Assembly (NCBI RefSeq): GCF_019049655.1
Contig: NZ_JAFMOX010000052.1
Coordinates: forward strand, 62,001-126,000
Direction of reading: 5' to 3'
From: Rahnella rivi
Lineage (GTDB): Bacteria; Pseudomonadota; Gammaproteobacteria; Enterobacterales; Enterobacteriaceae
DNA: 64,000 bases
In this document: piece by piece, positions 28,683 to 37,804 of the stretch
How the letters are laid out: each line of letters opens with the position of its first letter
Numbering within the stretch: the stretch's first letter is position 1
Translations under genes and position numbers: made by a program
Notes under the pieces: model-generated
Seen by the model: the letters and a program-made list of their open reading frames with translations, nothing else
Told to the model about the DNA's origin: nothing
Databases searched by the model: none

Positions 28683-30768
28683 TGTACGGGAGCTGGCTGA
28701 CCGCCTGCACTTTAGCTGGCGCCAGCGTGTGCCGCAGATTATCCAGACTGAAGCCGCCGAGTGCGGGCTGGCGAGTCTGGCGATGGTGTTTGGTTATCAC
28801 GGCAAACACGTTGATTTACAGAGTCTGCGCCAGCGCCACGGTATTTCGTCACGCGGTGCGACGCTGCGCACGCTGATGGATATCGCGGCGGCGAATGAGA
28901 TGAAATCCCGCGCGCTGAAGCTGGACATCGACGAACTTAACGCACTGAAAACGCCCTGTATTTTACACTGGGATCTCAACCATTTTGTGGTACTGGTCGG
29001 CGTTAAACAGGGCAAGGTCATTATTCACGATCCCGCATTTGGCCGCCGTTCACTGGGGCTGCGCGAAGTTTCCGAGCATTTCACCGGCGTGGCGCTCGAG
29101 CTTTGGCCTGACAATGGTTTTACCTCTGAAAAACCGCGCGTGCGTCTCAATCTGCGCAAAATGATGGGTACCGTCAGCGGGCTTATTCCGGCGCTGACCA
29201 AAATCTTTTGCCTGTCGCTGATGATTGAATCCGTCAATCTGCTGCTGCCGGTGGGGATGCAGCTGGTGATGGACCACGTGATCCCGGCGAAAGATCCGGA
29301 TTTACTGACGCTGATTTGCCTCGGCCTGCTGTTCTTTATCATTTTCCGCACCGGCGTCAGCATGCTGCGCGCCTGGACTTCGCTGGTGATGAGTACGCTG
29401 ATTGACGTGCAGTGGAAAGCGCGGCTGTTCGATCATCTGATGAAACTGCCGCTCGACTATTTTGAGAAGCGCAAACTCGGCGACATTCAGTCTCGCTTTA
29501 CCTCGCTCGACACGCTGCGTACCACGCTGACCACCAACGTGGTGAACAGTATTATCGACGGCATTATGTCGGTGGGGCTGATAGTGATGATGGTGTTGTA
29601 CGGCGGCTGGCTGATTTGGGTGATCCTCGGCTTCACGGCGGTGTACGTCGTTTTCCGTCTGGCAACGTACAACGCATATCGTCAGGTTTCGGAGGAACAA
29701 ATCGTCAAAGGTGCGCGCGCCGGTTCGCATTTTATGGAAACGCTCTACGGCATCAGCACGCTGAAAGCGCTCGGTTTATCGAAAGCGCGCGCCAATTTCT
29801 GGCTGAATCTGAACATTGATAACGCCAATGCGACGGTGCGTAAAACCAAGTTTGAAATGATGTTTACCGGCGGTAATACGCTGATCGCCACGCTGGATCA
29901 GGTGGCGCTGCTGTGGCTGGGCGCCACGCAGGTGATCGACGGCCATATGACGCTCGGCATGTTTGTGGCGTTCAACACCTATCGCGGGCAGTTTTCAGAA
30001 CGTGCAGCCAATCTGCTGAATATGATGTTACAGCTGAAAATGCTGTCGCTGCACCGTGACCGTATCGCGGATATTGCGCTGACTGACACTGAAAAATCGC
30101 TGCCGGAGCGTGAGTTGTTGCGGGCGGGCGAGGCGGCGTCGCTGGATGTGCGCGATCTGGTGTTTCAGTACGATGGCCTGACCGCGCCGCTGATTAACGG
30201 GCTGAATCTGTCGGTGGCAGCGGGGGAGAGTGTGGCGATCACCGGGCCGTCCGGGCAGGGCAAAACCACGCTGATGAAAATCATGACCGGTTTACTGACG
30301 CCAACCGAAGGCCGAATTCTGATCAACGGCATGGACATCACCACCGCCGGTCTGAACAATTACCGCAGCTGCATCGCCTGTGTGTTACAGGATGATACGC
30401 TGTTCGCCGGATCCATCGCCGAGAACATCGCCAGTTTTGACGAGCAGAAAGACGAGGCGCGCATCATCGATTGCGCCCGCCGTTGCAATATCCATGATGA
30501 TATTGAACGCATGCCGATGGGCTATGAAACGCTGATAAGCGAACTGGGCGGCAGCCTGTCCGGCGGTCAGAAACAGCGTGTGCTGATCGCCCGTGCGCTT
30601 TACCGCCGTCCGGCCATTCTGTTCCTCGATGAGGCCACCAGCCATCTGGATCTGGACAACGAAATGCGCATTAATCAGGCCATCAGCGAACTGGATATCA
30701 CGCGGATATTTATCGCGCACCGGCCTTCGACCATCGCCTCCGCCGATCGCGAAATCAGGCTGGGTTAG
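28669..30768 (+). CDS. C39-peptidase ABC exporter for double-glycine peptides (CvaB-like)
   Basis: A 699-aa bacteriocin-type exporter. The N-terminal C39 peptidase has the full triad: Cys32 in AECGLA, His105 in LNHFVVL and Asp121 in HDPAFG, so it should cut leaders after the double glycine. A six-helix membrane domain fills about 160-440. The ATPase has Walker A GPSGQGKTT at 526-534, signature LSGGQ at 630-634, Walker B ILFLDE at 650-655 and the H-loop His684. An intact catalytic domain beside an intact leader peptide gene argues for a working secretion unit. Confidence 0.95.
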   Translation: MNLDNVRELADRLHFSWRQRVPQIIQTEAAECGLASLAMVFGYHGKHVDLQSLRQRHGISSRGATLRTLMDIAAANEMKSRALKLDIDELNALKTPCILHWDLNHFVVLVGVKQGKVIIHDPAFGRRSLGLREVSEHFTGVALELWPDNGFTSEKPRVRLNLRKMMGTVSGLIPALTKIFCLSLMIESVNLLLPVGMQLVMDHVIPAKDPDLLTLICLGLLFFIIFRTGVSMLRAWTSLVMSTLIDVQWKARLFDHLMKLPLDYFEKRKLGDIQSRFTSLDTLRTTLTTNVVNSIIDGIMSVGLIVMMVLYGGWLIWVILGFTAVYVVFRLATYNAYRQVSEEQIVKGARAGSHFMETLYGISTLKALGLSKARANFWLNLNIDNANATVRKTKFEMMFTGGNTLIATLDQVALLWLGATQVIDGHMTLGMFVAFNTYRGQFSERAANLLNMMLQLKMLSLHRDRIADIALTDTEKSLPERELLRAGEAASLDVRDLVFQYDGLTAPLINGLNLSVAAGESVAITGPSGQGKTTLMKIMTGLLTPTEGRILINGMDITTAGLNNYRSCIACVLQDDTLFAGSIAENIASFDEQKDEARIIDCARRCNIHDDIERMPMGYETLISELGGSLSGGQKQRVLIARALYRRPAILFLDEATSHLDLDNEMRINQAISELDITRIFIAHRPSTIASADREIRLG

Positions 30769-30777
30769 TGTGCGTCA

Positions 30778-30801
30778 GGCGATCCCTCATCCGGGATCGC
30801 C
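30778..30801 (+). terminator. Hairpin after the exporter operon (weak terminator)
   Basis: The perfect 9-bp arms GGCGATCCC and GGGATCGCC, with a six-base loop, lie ten bases after the exporter stop. Only a short T-poor tail follows, so termination may be partial. Confidence 0.55.
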
Positions 30802-30979
30802 TTGCCAAAAATGCGGCCTCTGTTACATCTCCTCACGGAAAGTTCATCATTTGTTTAAAAGTTATTATAAAATGCGGGCTTCATCGTCTGACGGCGCTGC
30901 AATGCCTCCTGCCGTCTGAACTGTCTGCGCTCCTGTTTTTAAAAATTTCAGCGCAACAGATTAATTTTTAGGAGTTTTC

Positions 30980-31954
30980 ATGTCGAATCAGTTCCCGAGC
31001 TCACGCCTTCGCCGCCTGAGACAGTCCGAATCCCTGCGTACACTTTTTCAGGAAACTGAATTTAGCGTCAACGATTTGGTGCTGCCGATTTTCGTAGAGG
31101 AAGAGTCTTCTGAATACGTACCTATCGAAGCCATGCCCGGTGTGCAACGTATCCCCGAATCCCGTCTGGCGTTTGAAATTGAACGTTATGCCCGCGCCGG
31201 TATCCGCTCCGTCATGACCTTCGGGATTTCGCATCATATGGATGCCACCGGCAGCGATACCTGGAACGAAAACGGTCTGGTTGCCCGTATGGCGCGCATT
31301 TGCAAAGACACCGTGCCTGAAATGATCGTCATGTCTGACACCTGCTTCTGCGAATACACTTCGCACGGCCACTGTGGTGTCCTGCACGATCACGGCGTAG
31401 ATAACGATGCGACGCTGAAAAACCTCGGCAGACAAGCCGTGGTTGCCGCCGCCGCTGGCGCAGATTTCATCGCGCCTTCCGCTGCACAGGATGGTCAGGT
31501 GCAGGCTATCCGCAGCGCTCTGGACGAAGCCGGCTTCATCGACACCTCGATCATGGCGTACTCCACCAAATTTGCGTCTTCGCTCTACGGACCTTTTCGT
31601 GAAGCGGGCGGCAGCGTGCTGAAAGGCAACCGCAAACAATATCAGATGAACCCGATGAACCGCCGCGAAGCGGTGCGCGAATCCCTGCTCGATGAACAGG
31701 AAGGCGCCGACGCGCTGATGGTGAAACCTGCCGGTGCCTATCTCGATATTATCCGCGACATCCGCGAAGCCTCCCGTCTGCCACTGGCGGCGTATCAGGT
31801 CAGCGGCGAATACGCGATGATCAAATTCGCGGCGCAGGCCGGTGCCATCGACGAGCGTGCCGTGGTGCGTGAAAGCCTGGGTGCGATCAAACGTGCGGGC
31901 GCAGACATTATCCTGACGTATTTCGCCATGGATATTGCCGAAAACGGGCTGTAA
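30980..31954 (+). CDS. hemB: Delta-aminolevulinic acid dehydratase (porphobilinogen synthase)
   Basis: Second step of tetrapyrrole synthesis: two 5-aminolevulinate give porphobilinogen. 324 aa, same fold and length as E. coli HemB. The zinc-binding cysteines are Cys122, Cys124 and Cys132 in [14 protein letters not shown]. The two active-site lysines are Lys197 (YSTKFASS) and Lys249 (LMVKPAGA). A TAGGAG ribosome-binding site precedes the ATG. Monocistronic, with a good terminator. Confidence 0.97.
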   Translation: MSNQFPSSRLRRLRQSESLRTLFQETEFSVNDLVLPIFVEEESSEYVPIEAMPGVQRIPESRLAFEIERYARAGIRSVMTFGISHHMDATGSDTWNENGLVARMARICKDTVPEMIVMSDTCFCEYTSHGHCGVLHDHGVDNDATLKNLGRQAVVAAAAGADFIAPSAAQDGQVQAIRSALDEAGFIDTSIMAYSTKFASSLYGPFREAGGSVLKGNRKQYQMNPMNRREAVRESLLDEQEGADALMVKPAGAYLDIIRDIREASRLPLAAYQVSGEYAMIKFAAQAGAIDERAVVRESLGAIKRAGADIILTYFAMDIAENGL

Positions 31955-31976
31955 TTTCAGCACGTGCTGCAAACGA

Positions 31977-32003
31977 AAACCGGGCAAAAGCCCGGTTTTT
32001 TTA
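31977..32003 (+). terminator. Intrinsic terminator after hemB
   Basis: An 8-bp stem (AACCGGGC / GCCCGGTT) with an AAAA loop is followed by a run of T residues, about 25 bases after the hemB stop. Confidence 0.92.
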
Positions 32004-32108
32004 TGTCAGCGCGGCGGAATGAAGTTCACAAAGAAGCGTCTGCCTCCTGCTTGCAGTGTTCGCGCTAAACAAACGTGATGAACAACATGGTGTCTCAATC
32101 AACCTGCA

Positions 32109-32573
32109 TCAGTTCAGAGGATGAAATTGATATGTGTTCATGTAGAGGCGGTGGGTAACGTTACCGGCATCTGCCAGTGGAATAAAGCCAGCACCTTCAT
32201 AGAAGCTGAATGCTGACTGAGGCGCGTTAGTATTGATAAAATCAAACCAGCGCTCAGAACCTTCCAGTATTGTTTTGAGCAGAGTGATACCGGCCCGCAT
32301 TCTTCTCCACTCGATTCCTACATAGAGATGACGGAGTCGTCCGGCCCGGACTGAAGGCATGTAAGGATCTTGGTTTAATCCGCATACGGCAATCAGTAAT
32401 CTGTCAGCGTAAAAACCTAACAAATTCTCACCGGGTTTATCAAAGCGGTTCTGCCCGTTGAGCCAGTTTTCTTCAAGTCTGCGTAGCATGTTAAATCCAG
32501 CAGCCATGCTCTCCTCTTTTAACGCCAAAAAACCGTTGTTGTCCGGAGTGATTTTCGCGATAAGAATATTCAT
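32109..32573 (-). CDS. GNAT-family N-acetyltransferase
   Basis: 154 aa from the ATG at 32573, which has an AAAGAGAG ribosome-binding site; the open frame extends upstream to 32633 without one. The GNAT core is visible: LRHLYVGIEWRRMRAGITLLKTIL is the acetyl-CoA binding strand-helix (the RxxGxG loop is degenerate), followed by NTNAPQSAFSFYEGAGFIPL, the terminal SxxFYExxGF motif. The substrate is unknown. Marks the start of the accessory stretch. Confidence 0.8.
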   Translation of the reverse strand: MNILIAKITPDNNGFLALKEESMAAGFNMLRRLEENWLNGQNRFDKPGENLLGFYADRLLIAVCGLNQDPYMPSVRAGRLRHLYVGIEWRRMRAGITLLKTILEGSERWFDFINTNAPQSAFSFYEGAGFIPLADAGNVTHRLYMNTYQFHPLN

Positions 32574-32777
32574 GCATCTCTCTTTGTATTCAGCGCGGAT
32601 AATCCAGACACTCTCATGTCCTGTTCTTTGCAAACTGGACCTCCGCGGATCTTTTGTGTCTGCATACTGGCGGCCTTGTATCAGAATCCCTGGTTACGTT
32701 TAAATCATTTTAGCGAAGCGCCACAAAATGATTAAAGTAATAAGCGCGACTGTCAGAATTTAACGAGGAGGAACGCC

Positions 32778-33137
32778 ATGTTGCTGGAAAAGCTTACATC
32801 GCTCGAATGCACCCTTCACGGTGCCAAAGGGAACGATCGGAAATGGCTTGAACAGATACTTCACCCTGAGTTCACGGAAATCACACGATCAGGTGTAAGG
32901 GTGAATCGGCAGGAGACGATTGATTCTCTTACCGCCGAAGAAGGTGCCCCTGCTATTCTCAGCAGCGACTTCCGGCTCATCAGCATCAGGGATGATTTTG
33001 CCATATTGCATTACCGGACAATTCATCCGGAGGGTACCAGGGCTTCCCTTCGTACTTCATGTTGGGAGTGTTCTGATAGCAGGCATTGGAGGCTGGTTTT
33101 TCATCAGGGAACCCCGGAGGCTGGGAGTCTGGGGTAG
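32778..33137 (+). CDS. DUF4440/NTF2-like protein
   Basis: A 119-aa protein of the NTF2/SnoaL-like superfamily, DUF4440 type. It shows an N-terminal helix pair (LTSLECTLHGAKGNDRKWLEQILHPEFTEI), then a G-V-N-R segment, and the strands FRLISIRDDFAILHYRTIH and RTSCWECSDSRHWRLVFHQGTP. GAGGAGG lies before the ATG. These small cone-shaped proteins may bind small molecules; no role can be given here. Confidence 0.75.
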   Translation: MLLEKLTSLECTLHGAKGNDRKWLEQILHPEFTEITRSGVRVNRQETIDSLTAEEGAPAILSSDFRLISIRDDFAILHYRTIHPEGTRASLRTSCWECSDSRHWRLVFHQGTPEAGSLG

Positions 33138-33467
33138 GTAAAGACGAATGTCTGCTCCTCGCATGAGCGGACTGTTCAGGTACGCATGTTTGCTTTGTGC
33201 GAGAAGCGGACGTTTCTAACTCGCATACTGCGTAGGGAGTAAATCAATGAGCTGATGTTATCGGGTTCTCATTTTCTGACTACGAAGAGCACTCTGTGGG
33301 ATATTAAGAGGTATAATAATCGAAGACTTTCATGGGGATGCTTATTCGAAAACGCTAGTTGCTGGAATTTTTCATGCACAGAAACTGGACTATGCATCTA
33401 ATTGTAACATACTGAAAAATATGAGAGTCAATATTAAAAAACATCAACGATAACTATTGGATACATC
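33138..33467. other. Intergenic region at the left edge of the defence island
   Basis: Holds one copy of the dispersed palindromic repeat (33147-33214) and then AT-rich DNA leading to the nuclease gene. A gene remnant was not recognised. Confidence 0.5.
33147..33214. repeat. Dispersed palindromic repeat, copy 1 (most complete)
   Basis: Two inverted arms of about 17 bases, the left reading AATGTCTGCTCCTCGCA and the right TGCGAGAAGCGGACGTT, are separated by about 34 bases. The right arm recurs, as TGCCAGAAGCGGACAT-like sequence, elsewhere in the accessory region. Confidence 0.7.
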
Positions 33468-34679
33468 ATGGCCGACAGAAGTGCAGTTGATACAATACGA
33501 GGTTATTTTTATCAATTTGATCTTACTATTCTCAGCATCTTAAAATTAACATCCTTAGACGAATCCGTTGAAATCGAATGCATTGAGGACATTGATATTC
33601 GAACTGCAACTGAAGTCACTGCCACACAATGCAAGTATTACGCCAAGACAGAATATAATCACTCTGTTATTAAAGATGCTATTAAGCATATGCTATCACA
33701 TTTCAAGGAAACGCTAGTAGGTACGAAGCAAAAGATGTTGTACTCCATTTACGGACATTATGCGTATGGTCAAGAAAAACTAGATATAGAGATAGACATT
33801 GCATTCCTAAAGAAGCACTTTCTTACCTACACCAAAGAAAAAGTTACCTACCATCATCATCAGGATTTACAACTTACCGATGCAGATCTTGAAGAGTTTC
33901 TGAAGCGGTTAACCATAAACATCAGAGCAGTGGATTTTGATACACAGTTTCGTGAAGTGATCGATGTTCTCAAATCAATATTTAATATTAAGTCGTTTTC
34001 AGCCGAATACTTTTATTACAATAACTCTCTAGCTGTTATACGCGAGCTTTCAATAGAGGCTACTCAAACAAATCGCTCAATTACCAAGGGCGATTTTTTG
34101 AAAAAGATTAACACTTCCAGTATTCTCTTCAATGAATGGTTCGTAGAGAAAAAAGGAAAGAAAACACATTTTTCAGCCCTACGTAATGAATATTTCTCAG
34201 AAGTGAACATATCTCCTTTCGAACGTTTCTTTCTTGTAGAGCTAGATGCGGCTTCTTACGTTCGATACGAACTCAAGAATCTTTTATTTGAGATTTCCCG
34301 TAAGTGGTCCAAATTGTCGAAGCGAGAGCCTTCTCCGTTCTGTCCGTACATTTATGTGCAAGGGGTACCAGACAGTGAGTTACTTGCACTTAAAAATGAA
34401 CTCAGCATCGAAGGTTTTAAGATCATTGACGGTCACGACTTCCATGGTGCTGAGTTTAATTGTCAATCGGTTATGCTGAAAGCTACGCATGGCAATGGTA
34501 TCCAGCTTAAGGTTCTGAATACTCTTCAAAACGTTGTAAATACTATTGATACCATTACTAAAACTCGGCGTATTTACCAATTTCACATAGGCCCTAGCTT
34601 TTTTGAATACAACAAACCAGCAGTCCAACACGTCAAAATTCAGATAGAACAACTTTCAGACATTAAATCAATAATCTAG
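33468..34679 (+). CDS. DUF4297-like nuclease candidate of a HerA defence pair
   Basis: A 403-aa protein, AT-rich and unlike its core neighbours in codon use. Its N-terminus has the RGYFYQ opening (11-16) and an EIECIEDIDI segment (Glu37, Asp41, Asp43) followed by a Gln-x-Lys at 54-56. This is the layout of the PD-(D/E)xK-type fold in DUF4297/Cap4-like nucleases. The rest is helical and unrecognised. It lies ten bases before a HerA ATPase gene. DUF4297-HerA pairs are known anti-phage systems; assignment here rests on motif and context reading, not on a search. Confidence 0.7.
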   Translation: MADRSAVDTIRGYFYQFDLTILSILKLTSLDESVEIECIEDIDIRTATEVTATQCKYYAKTEYNHSVIKDAIKHMLSHFKETLVGTKQKMLYSIYGHYAYGQEKLDIEIDIAFLKKHFLTYTKEKVTYHHHQDLQLTDADLEEFLKRLTINIRAVDFDTQFREVIDVLKSIFNIKSFSAEYFYYNNSLAVIRELSIEATQTNRSITKGDFLKKINTSSILFNEWFVEKKGKKTHFSALRNEYFSEVNISPFERFFLVELDAASYVRYELKNLLFEISRKWSKLSKREPSPFCPYIYVQGVPDSELLALKNELSIEGFKIIDGHDFHGAEFNCQSVMLKATHGNGIQLKVLNTLQNVVNTIDTITKTRRIYQFHIGPSFFEYNKPAVQHVKIQIEQLSDIKSII

Positions 34680-34689
34680 TTGAAGGAAA

Positions 34690-36378
34690 ATGAAAATGGA
34701 CCACAGACAGGAAGAACAGATCAATGCCCAAGTCATTGCCGTTTTCCCAGATAAAGTACGTATAGTTGTGGATGACCTCGAAAACTTTAAGATAGCGGAA
34801 GAATCATTGAAAGTTGGTTCTTACGTCAAAATTGCTGACAACGAAAACGCAGTCCTCATCGCAATCATTGAAAACTTCCAGATTGCAGTTAGCGTTGATG
34901 GAAAGCGGGATCACATCATTGAAGCTTTTCCTTTAGGCATCTTAAGAAATGGTAAGTTTGAGCGTGGTGGTGATTCTCTAGCAATTCCCCCAAAAGAAGT
35001 TCAGCCAGCAACCATCGCTGACATAAAGAAAATCTATGAAGACTCAGTTCCTAAAGAGGCATCTTTCCGTTTTGCTACATTAGCCTCAAACATCAGTGTT
35101 CCTGTTCCCGTCAACGGAAATAAATTTTTTAATAAGCATATTGCAGTTGTCGGTTCCACTGGTTCCGGAAAATCACATACTTTAGCGACTATTATTCAGA
35201 AAGCTGTCTCCGAAAAAGGAGGGAATTTCTCACTAAATAATTCACATGTGATTATCTTCGACATCCACTCCGAGTATAAATCAGCATTTCCATCAGCAAA
35301 TCACATTGATATATCCAATTTAGTTTTACCATATTGGATGCTGAACAGTGAAGAGTTGGAAGAATTTTTCCTCGATACTGAGGCCAATGATCACAACCAG
35401 AGAAATATTTTTAAAGAAGCTATAGTAAAAGACAGACTTGCGAAATTCTCTGGTTCAGATGCTGAAAAACAAAATATCCACCTCGACACTCCTATCCTGT
35501 TCGATATTCAGCAAGTCCTTGCATACACGATCGCAAAAAATGAAGAGATGATTGATACTGGAGAAGTTTACGCGGCAAGCAACAAAGAAAAAGCGGGGCA
35601 GCCAAAATATACGCAGGGTAGTCTCCATGGAAAATTGACGAACTTTGTGAATCGACTTGAAAACAAACTTAATGACAGTAGATTAAATTTCTTCCTTGGT
35701 GAAGAATCCATGAAAACTACATTTGAAGAAACCCTCCAAAAGCTGCTGGGATACTCTTCGAAGAGTAAGTCGAACGTAACCGTTATTGACCTAAGTGGAG
35801 TTCCGTTCGAAGTTTTGAGCATAACAGTATCCCTTATTTCACGCCTCGTCTTCGAATATGGTTACATATACAAGCGTATGCGTTGTGCCAAAAATCCTAA
35901 TGAAAAAATCAATAATGACATTCCGATTCTATTAGTTTATGAAGAAGCACATAAATATGTCCCTAATAGTGATCTGTCGAAATATCGTTCTTCAAAAGTA
36001 GCCATAGAGCGAATTGCAAAGGAGGGTAGAAAATATGGTGTGACGCTACTGCTAGCAAGTCAGCGTCCGTCCGAGATATCCGAAACAATATTTTCACAGT
36101 GCAGCAACTTTATTGCTATGCGGTTAACCAATCCAGCGGATCAAGGATACGTTAAAAAGTTACTTCCAGACTCGCTCGGTTCTTTAATCGATAAAATGAC
36201 ATCGTTTCGTCAAGGGGAAGCATTACTAGTTGGTGAATCTATAATTCTCCCCTCAATAGTCCAAATTGAACCATGTACTCACTCCCCATCTTCAAATGAT
36301 ATTCCTTATTGGCAACTCTGGAAGGAGGAATGGAAATTCATGGATTTTGCTGCCATTAAGTCAGAGTGGTATAAATAA
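34690..36378 (+). CDS. HerA-type hexameric ATPase/translocase
   Basis: A 562-aa protein. The N-terminal beta-barrel (HAS-barrel-like, about 10-140) is followed by a RecA-fold ATPase with Walker A GSTGSGKS at 155-162. An inserted helical part lies at about 210-370. Walker B is ILLVYEEAHKY with Glu418-Glu419, followed by the LLLASQRPSEI sensor segment. AAGGA stands just before the ATG, ten bases after the nuclease gene, so the two are one transcription unit. HerA rings act with a nuclease or SIR2 partner in phage defence. Low GC content signals horizontal transfer. Confidence 0.88.
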   Translation: MKMDHRQEEQINAQVIAVFPDKVRIVVDDLENFKIAEESLKVGSYVKIADNENAVLIAIIENFQIAVSVDGKRDHIIEAFPLGILRNGKFERGGDSLAIPPKEVQPATIADIKKIYEDSVPKEASFRFATLASNISVPVPVNGNKFFNKHIAVVGSTGSGKSHTLATIIQKAVSEKGGNFSLNNSHVIIFDIHSEYKSAFPSANHIDISNLVLPYWMLNSEELEEFFLDTEANDHNQRNIFKEAIVKDRLAKFSGSDAEKQNIHLDTPILFDIQQVLAYTIAKNEEMIDTGEVYAASNKEKAGQPKYTQGSLHGKLTNFVNRLENKLNDSRLNFFLGEESMKTTFEETLQKLLGYSSKSKSNVTVIDLSGVPFEVLSITVSLISRLVFEYGYIYKRMRCAKNPNEKINNDIPILLVYEEAHKYVPNSDLSKYRSSKVAIERIAKEGRKYGVTLLLASQRPSEISETIFSQCSNFIAMRLTNPADQGYVKKLLPDSLGSLIDKMTSFRQGEALLVGESIILPSIVQIEPCTHSPSSNDIPYWQLWKEEWKFMDFAAIKSEWYK

Positions 36379-36770
36379 TTGTAACATGTTCTATTATCTG
36401 GTGAATTCCATGTGTTTGTAGTTTGAGTCGGTTCGTCCAGAATCGGCTCAAAGTATAGGTGCTGATGGTTAGTTTTAATTAAAATAACATCTTTGCCCTA
36501 CTCTCACGTGGTAAAATGTCTGATAGATCTTATTGATCTGTATCCTCTGACCTTTTTCCAATTGATTCACACGGAATACTGTTAGTAAAGTCTACCTAAT
36601 CGCAGTGAATGTGTGGAAGATATATAATTTGAGGACTCGATTATAGGTCTACTTGCAAAGCTCCACTATTGCTAGGTAAGATCGCACATATCGGTGTCGA
36701 ACATGTTAATGATTAGTATTATACTATCAGTAGTAGGGTGTAAGAAATTCATCTAAAAAAAGGGATAGAA
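36379..36770. other. Intergenic region between the HerA and SIR2 genes
   Basis: 392 AT-rich bases with no convincing gene. A long imperfect hairpin (TTTGAGTCGGTT pairing with AATCGGCTCAAA) lies at about 36421-36452, and AT-rich promoter-like DNA precedes the SIR2 gene. The gap suggests that the SIR2 gene is transcribed separately. Confidence 0.5.
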
Positions 36771-37679
36771 ATGCGCGATTATTCACTTCTTATTGGAAAT
36801 GGCATAAATAATATTACAAATGGAAATTCTTGGCTTGACGTTCTAAATAGTCTAGGGGAAACATATGGGATAATAATTGACACACATGGAAAACCATTTC
36901 CACTAGCTTATGAAGAGATTTATTTTAATATTTCACATAAACAAATGAATGGATTTTCAGAAAATAAAATAAAAAATTCCATTGCATCAAAGATAAATAC
37001 AATAAAGCCAAATGAAATCCACCAGAAAATAATAGAATTAGAATGCAATAATATACTAACAACAAACTATGATTTGGCGTTTGAATATTGCCTAGATGAC
37101 GGCGTTAGACCTGAAGATTTAAAGAATGAAGGTATAATAAAAGAAAGCAAATACAATATCTTCAGACATCATAATGTGAAAAACAAAAAAATATGGCATA
37201 TACATGGAGCATTGAATAACCCAAGTTCAATAATCCTTGGCTATGAGCATTACAGTGGTTATTTGCAAAGCATGCGGGGTTATACAACTACCGGAAGTCA
37301 GTATTCCAATAAATCGTACAACGAACCGCTTACAAAACGGTTGAAAAGAAATGATGTTGGTAATAGTTGGATCGATGATTTTTTTACTAAGGATGTATAT
37401 GTCGTAGGCTTGAATTTGGATTTTGTAGAGATTGATCTTTGGTGGTTGCTTACATTCAGAGAAAGAAATAGAATTACAAATAAAATAAACTTACAACATG
37501 AGGTAATATATTACATTCCTCATTATTATTATAATGACTCTGCTTCCAAACCAAAAATCGATCTTTTAAAAAGCGTTGGAGTTATAATTAATCATGGGTT
37601 CGGATTAGTGTTCAAGGGGAAGGAGAAAGAGTATTACCTCGATGTAATCAGTGACATTCATAATAAAACTAATAGATAA
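36771..37679 (+). CDS. SIR2-like defence protein
   Basis: A 302-aa, very AT-rich protein with a SIR2-type NAD-binding core. LLIGNGINN at 6-14 is the glycine loop, TTNYD at 97-101 is the TxNxD-type NAD motif, and HIHG at 143-146 carries the catalytic histidine. VVGLNLDFVEIDLW is the late strand typical of defence-associated SIR2 proteins. Such proteins deplete NAD+ on phage infection, alone or with HerA. It has its own AGGGAT ribosome-binding site and lies 392 bases after herA, so it may be a separate system or a swapped partner. No second domain is visible. Confidence 0.8.
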   Translation: MRDYSLLIGNGINNITNGNSWLDVLNSLGETYGIIIDTHGKPFPLAYEEIYFNISHKQMNGFSENKIKNSIASKINTIKPNEIHQKIIELECNNILTTNYDLAFEYCLDDGVRPEDLKNEGIIKESKYNIFRHHNVKNKKIWHIHGALNNPSSIILGYEHYSGYLQSMRGYTTTGSQYSNKSYNEPLTKRLKRNDVGNSWIDDFFTKDVYVVGLNLDFVEIDLWWLLTFRERNRITNKINLQHEVIYYIPHYYYNDSASKPKIDLLKSVGVIINHGFGLVFKGKEKEYYLDVISDIHNKTNR

Positions 37680-37740
37680 TATTTTCTTGTAAAGAGAACG
37701 GTCAAAGAAAAATATTGTTTGACCGCTGAGATAAGCATTT

Positions 37741-37769
37741 AGTCCGCTCCTGGCTCATAAGGGACGACC
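37741..37769. repeat. Dispersed palindromic repeat, possible partial copy
   Basis: AGTCCGCTCCTGGC followed by AAGGGACGACC resembles an arm of the dispersed repeat (compare GTCCGCTCCGCGCC in the copy at 53969). Weak on its own. Confidence 0.4.
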
Positions 37770-37772
37770 ATA

Positions 37773-37803
37773 CTCAAATCTCCCACATTGCAGGAGATTT
37801 GAG
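37773..37803 (+). promoter_or_regulatory. Perfect inverted repeat covering the recombinase ribosome-binding site
   Basis: The 11-base arms CTCAAATCTCC and GGAGATTTGAG are exact complements around a nine-base spacer. The right arm contains the GGAG ribosome-binding site and ends one base before the recombinase ATG at 37805. It may fold in mRNA to hide the start, or be a DNA site for the recombinase or a repressor. Confidence 0.75.
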
Positions 37804-37804
37804 C

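Noticed and set aside
31001-31987. 328-codon frame antisense to hemB
   Set aside because: hemB has all its active-site residues on the other strand; long antisense frames are common in high-GC coding DNA.
36421-36452. Hairpin after herA as an intrinsic terminator
   Set aside because: The stem is long but no T tract follows on either strand.
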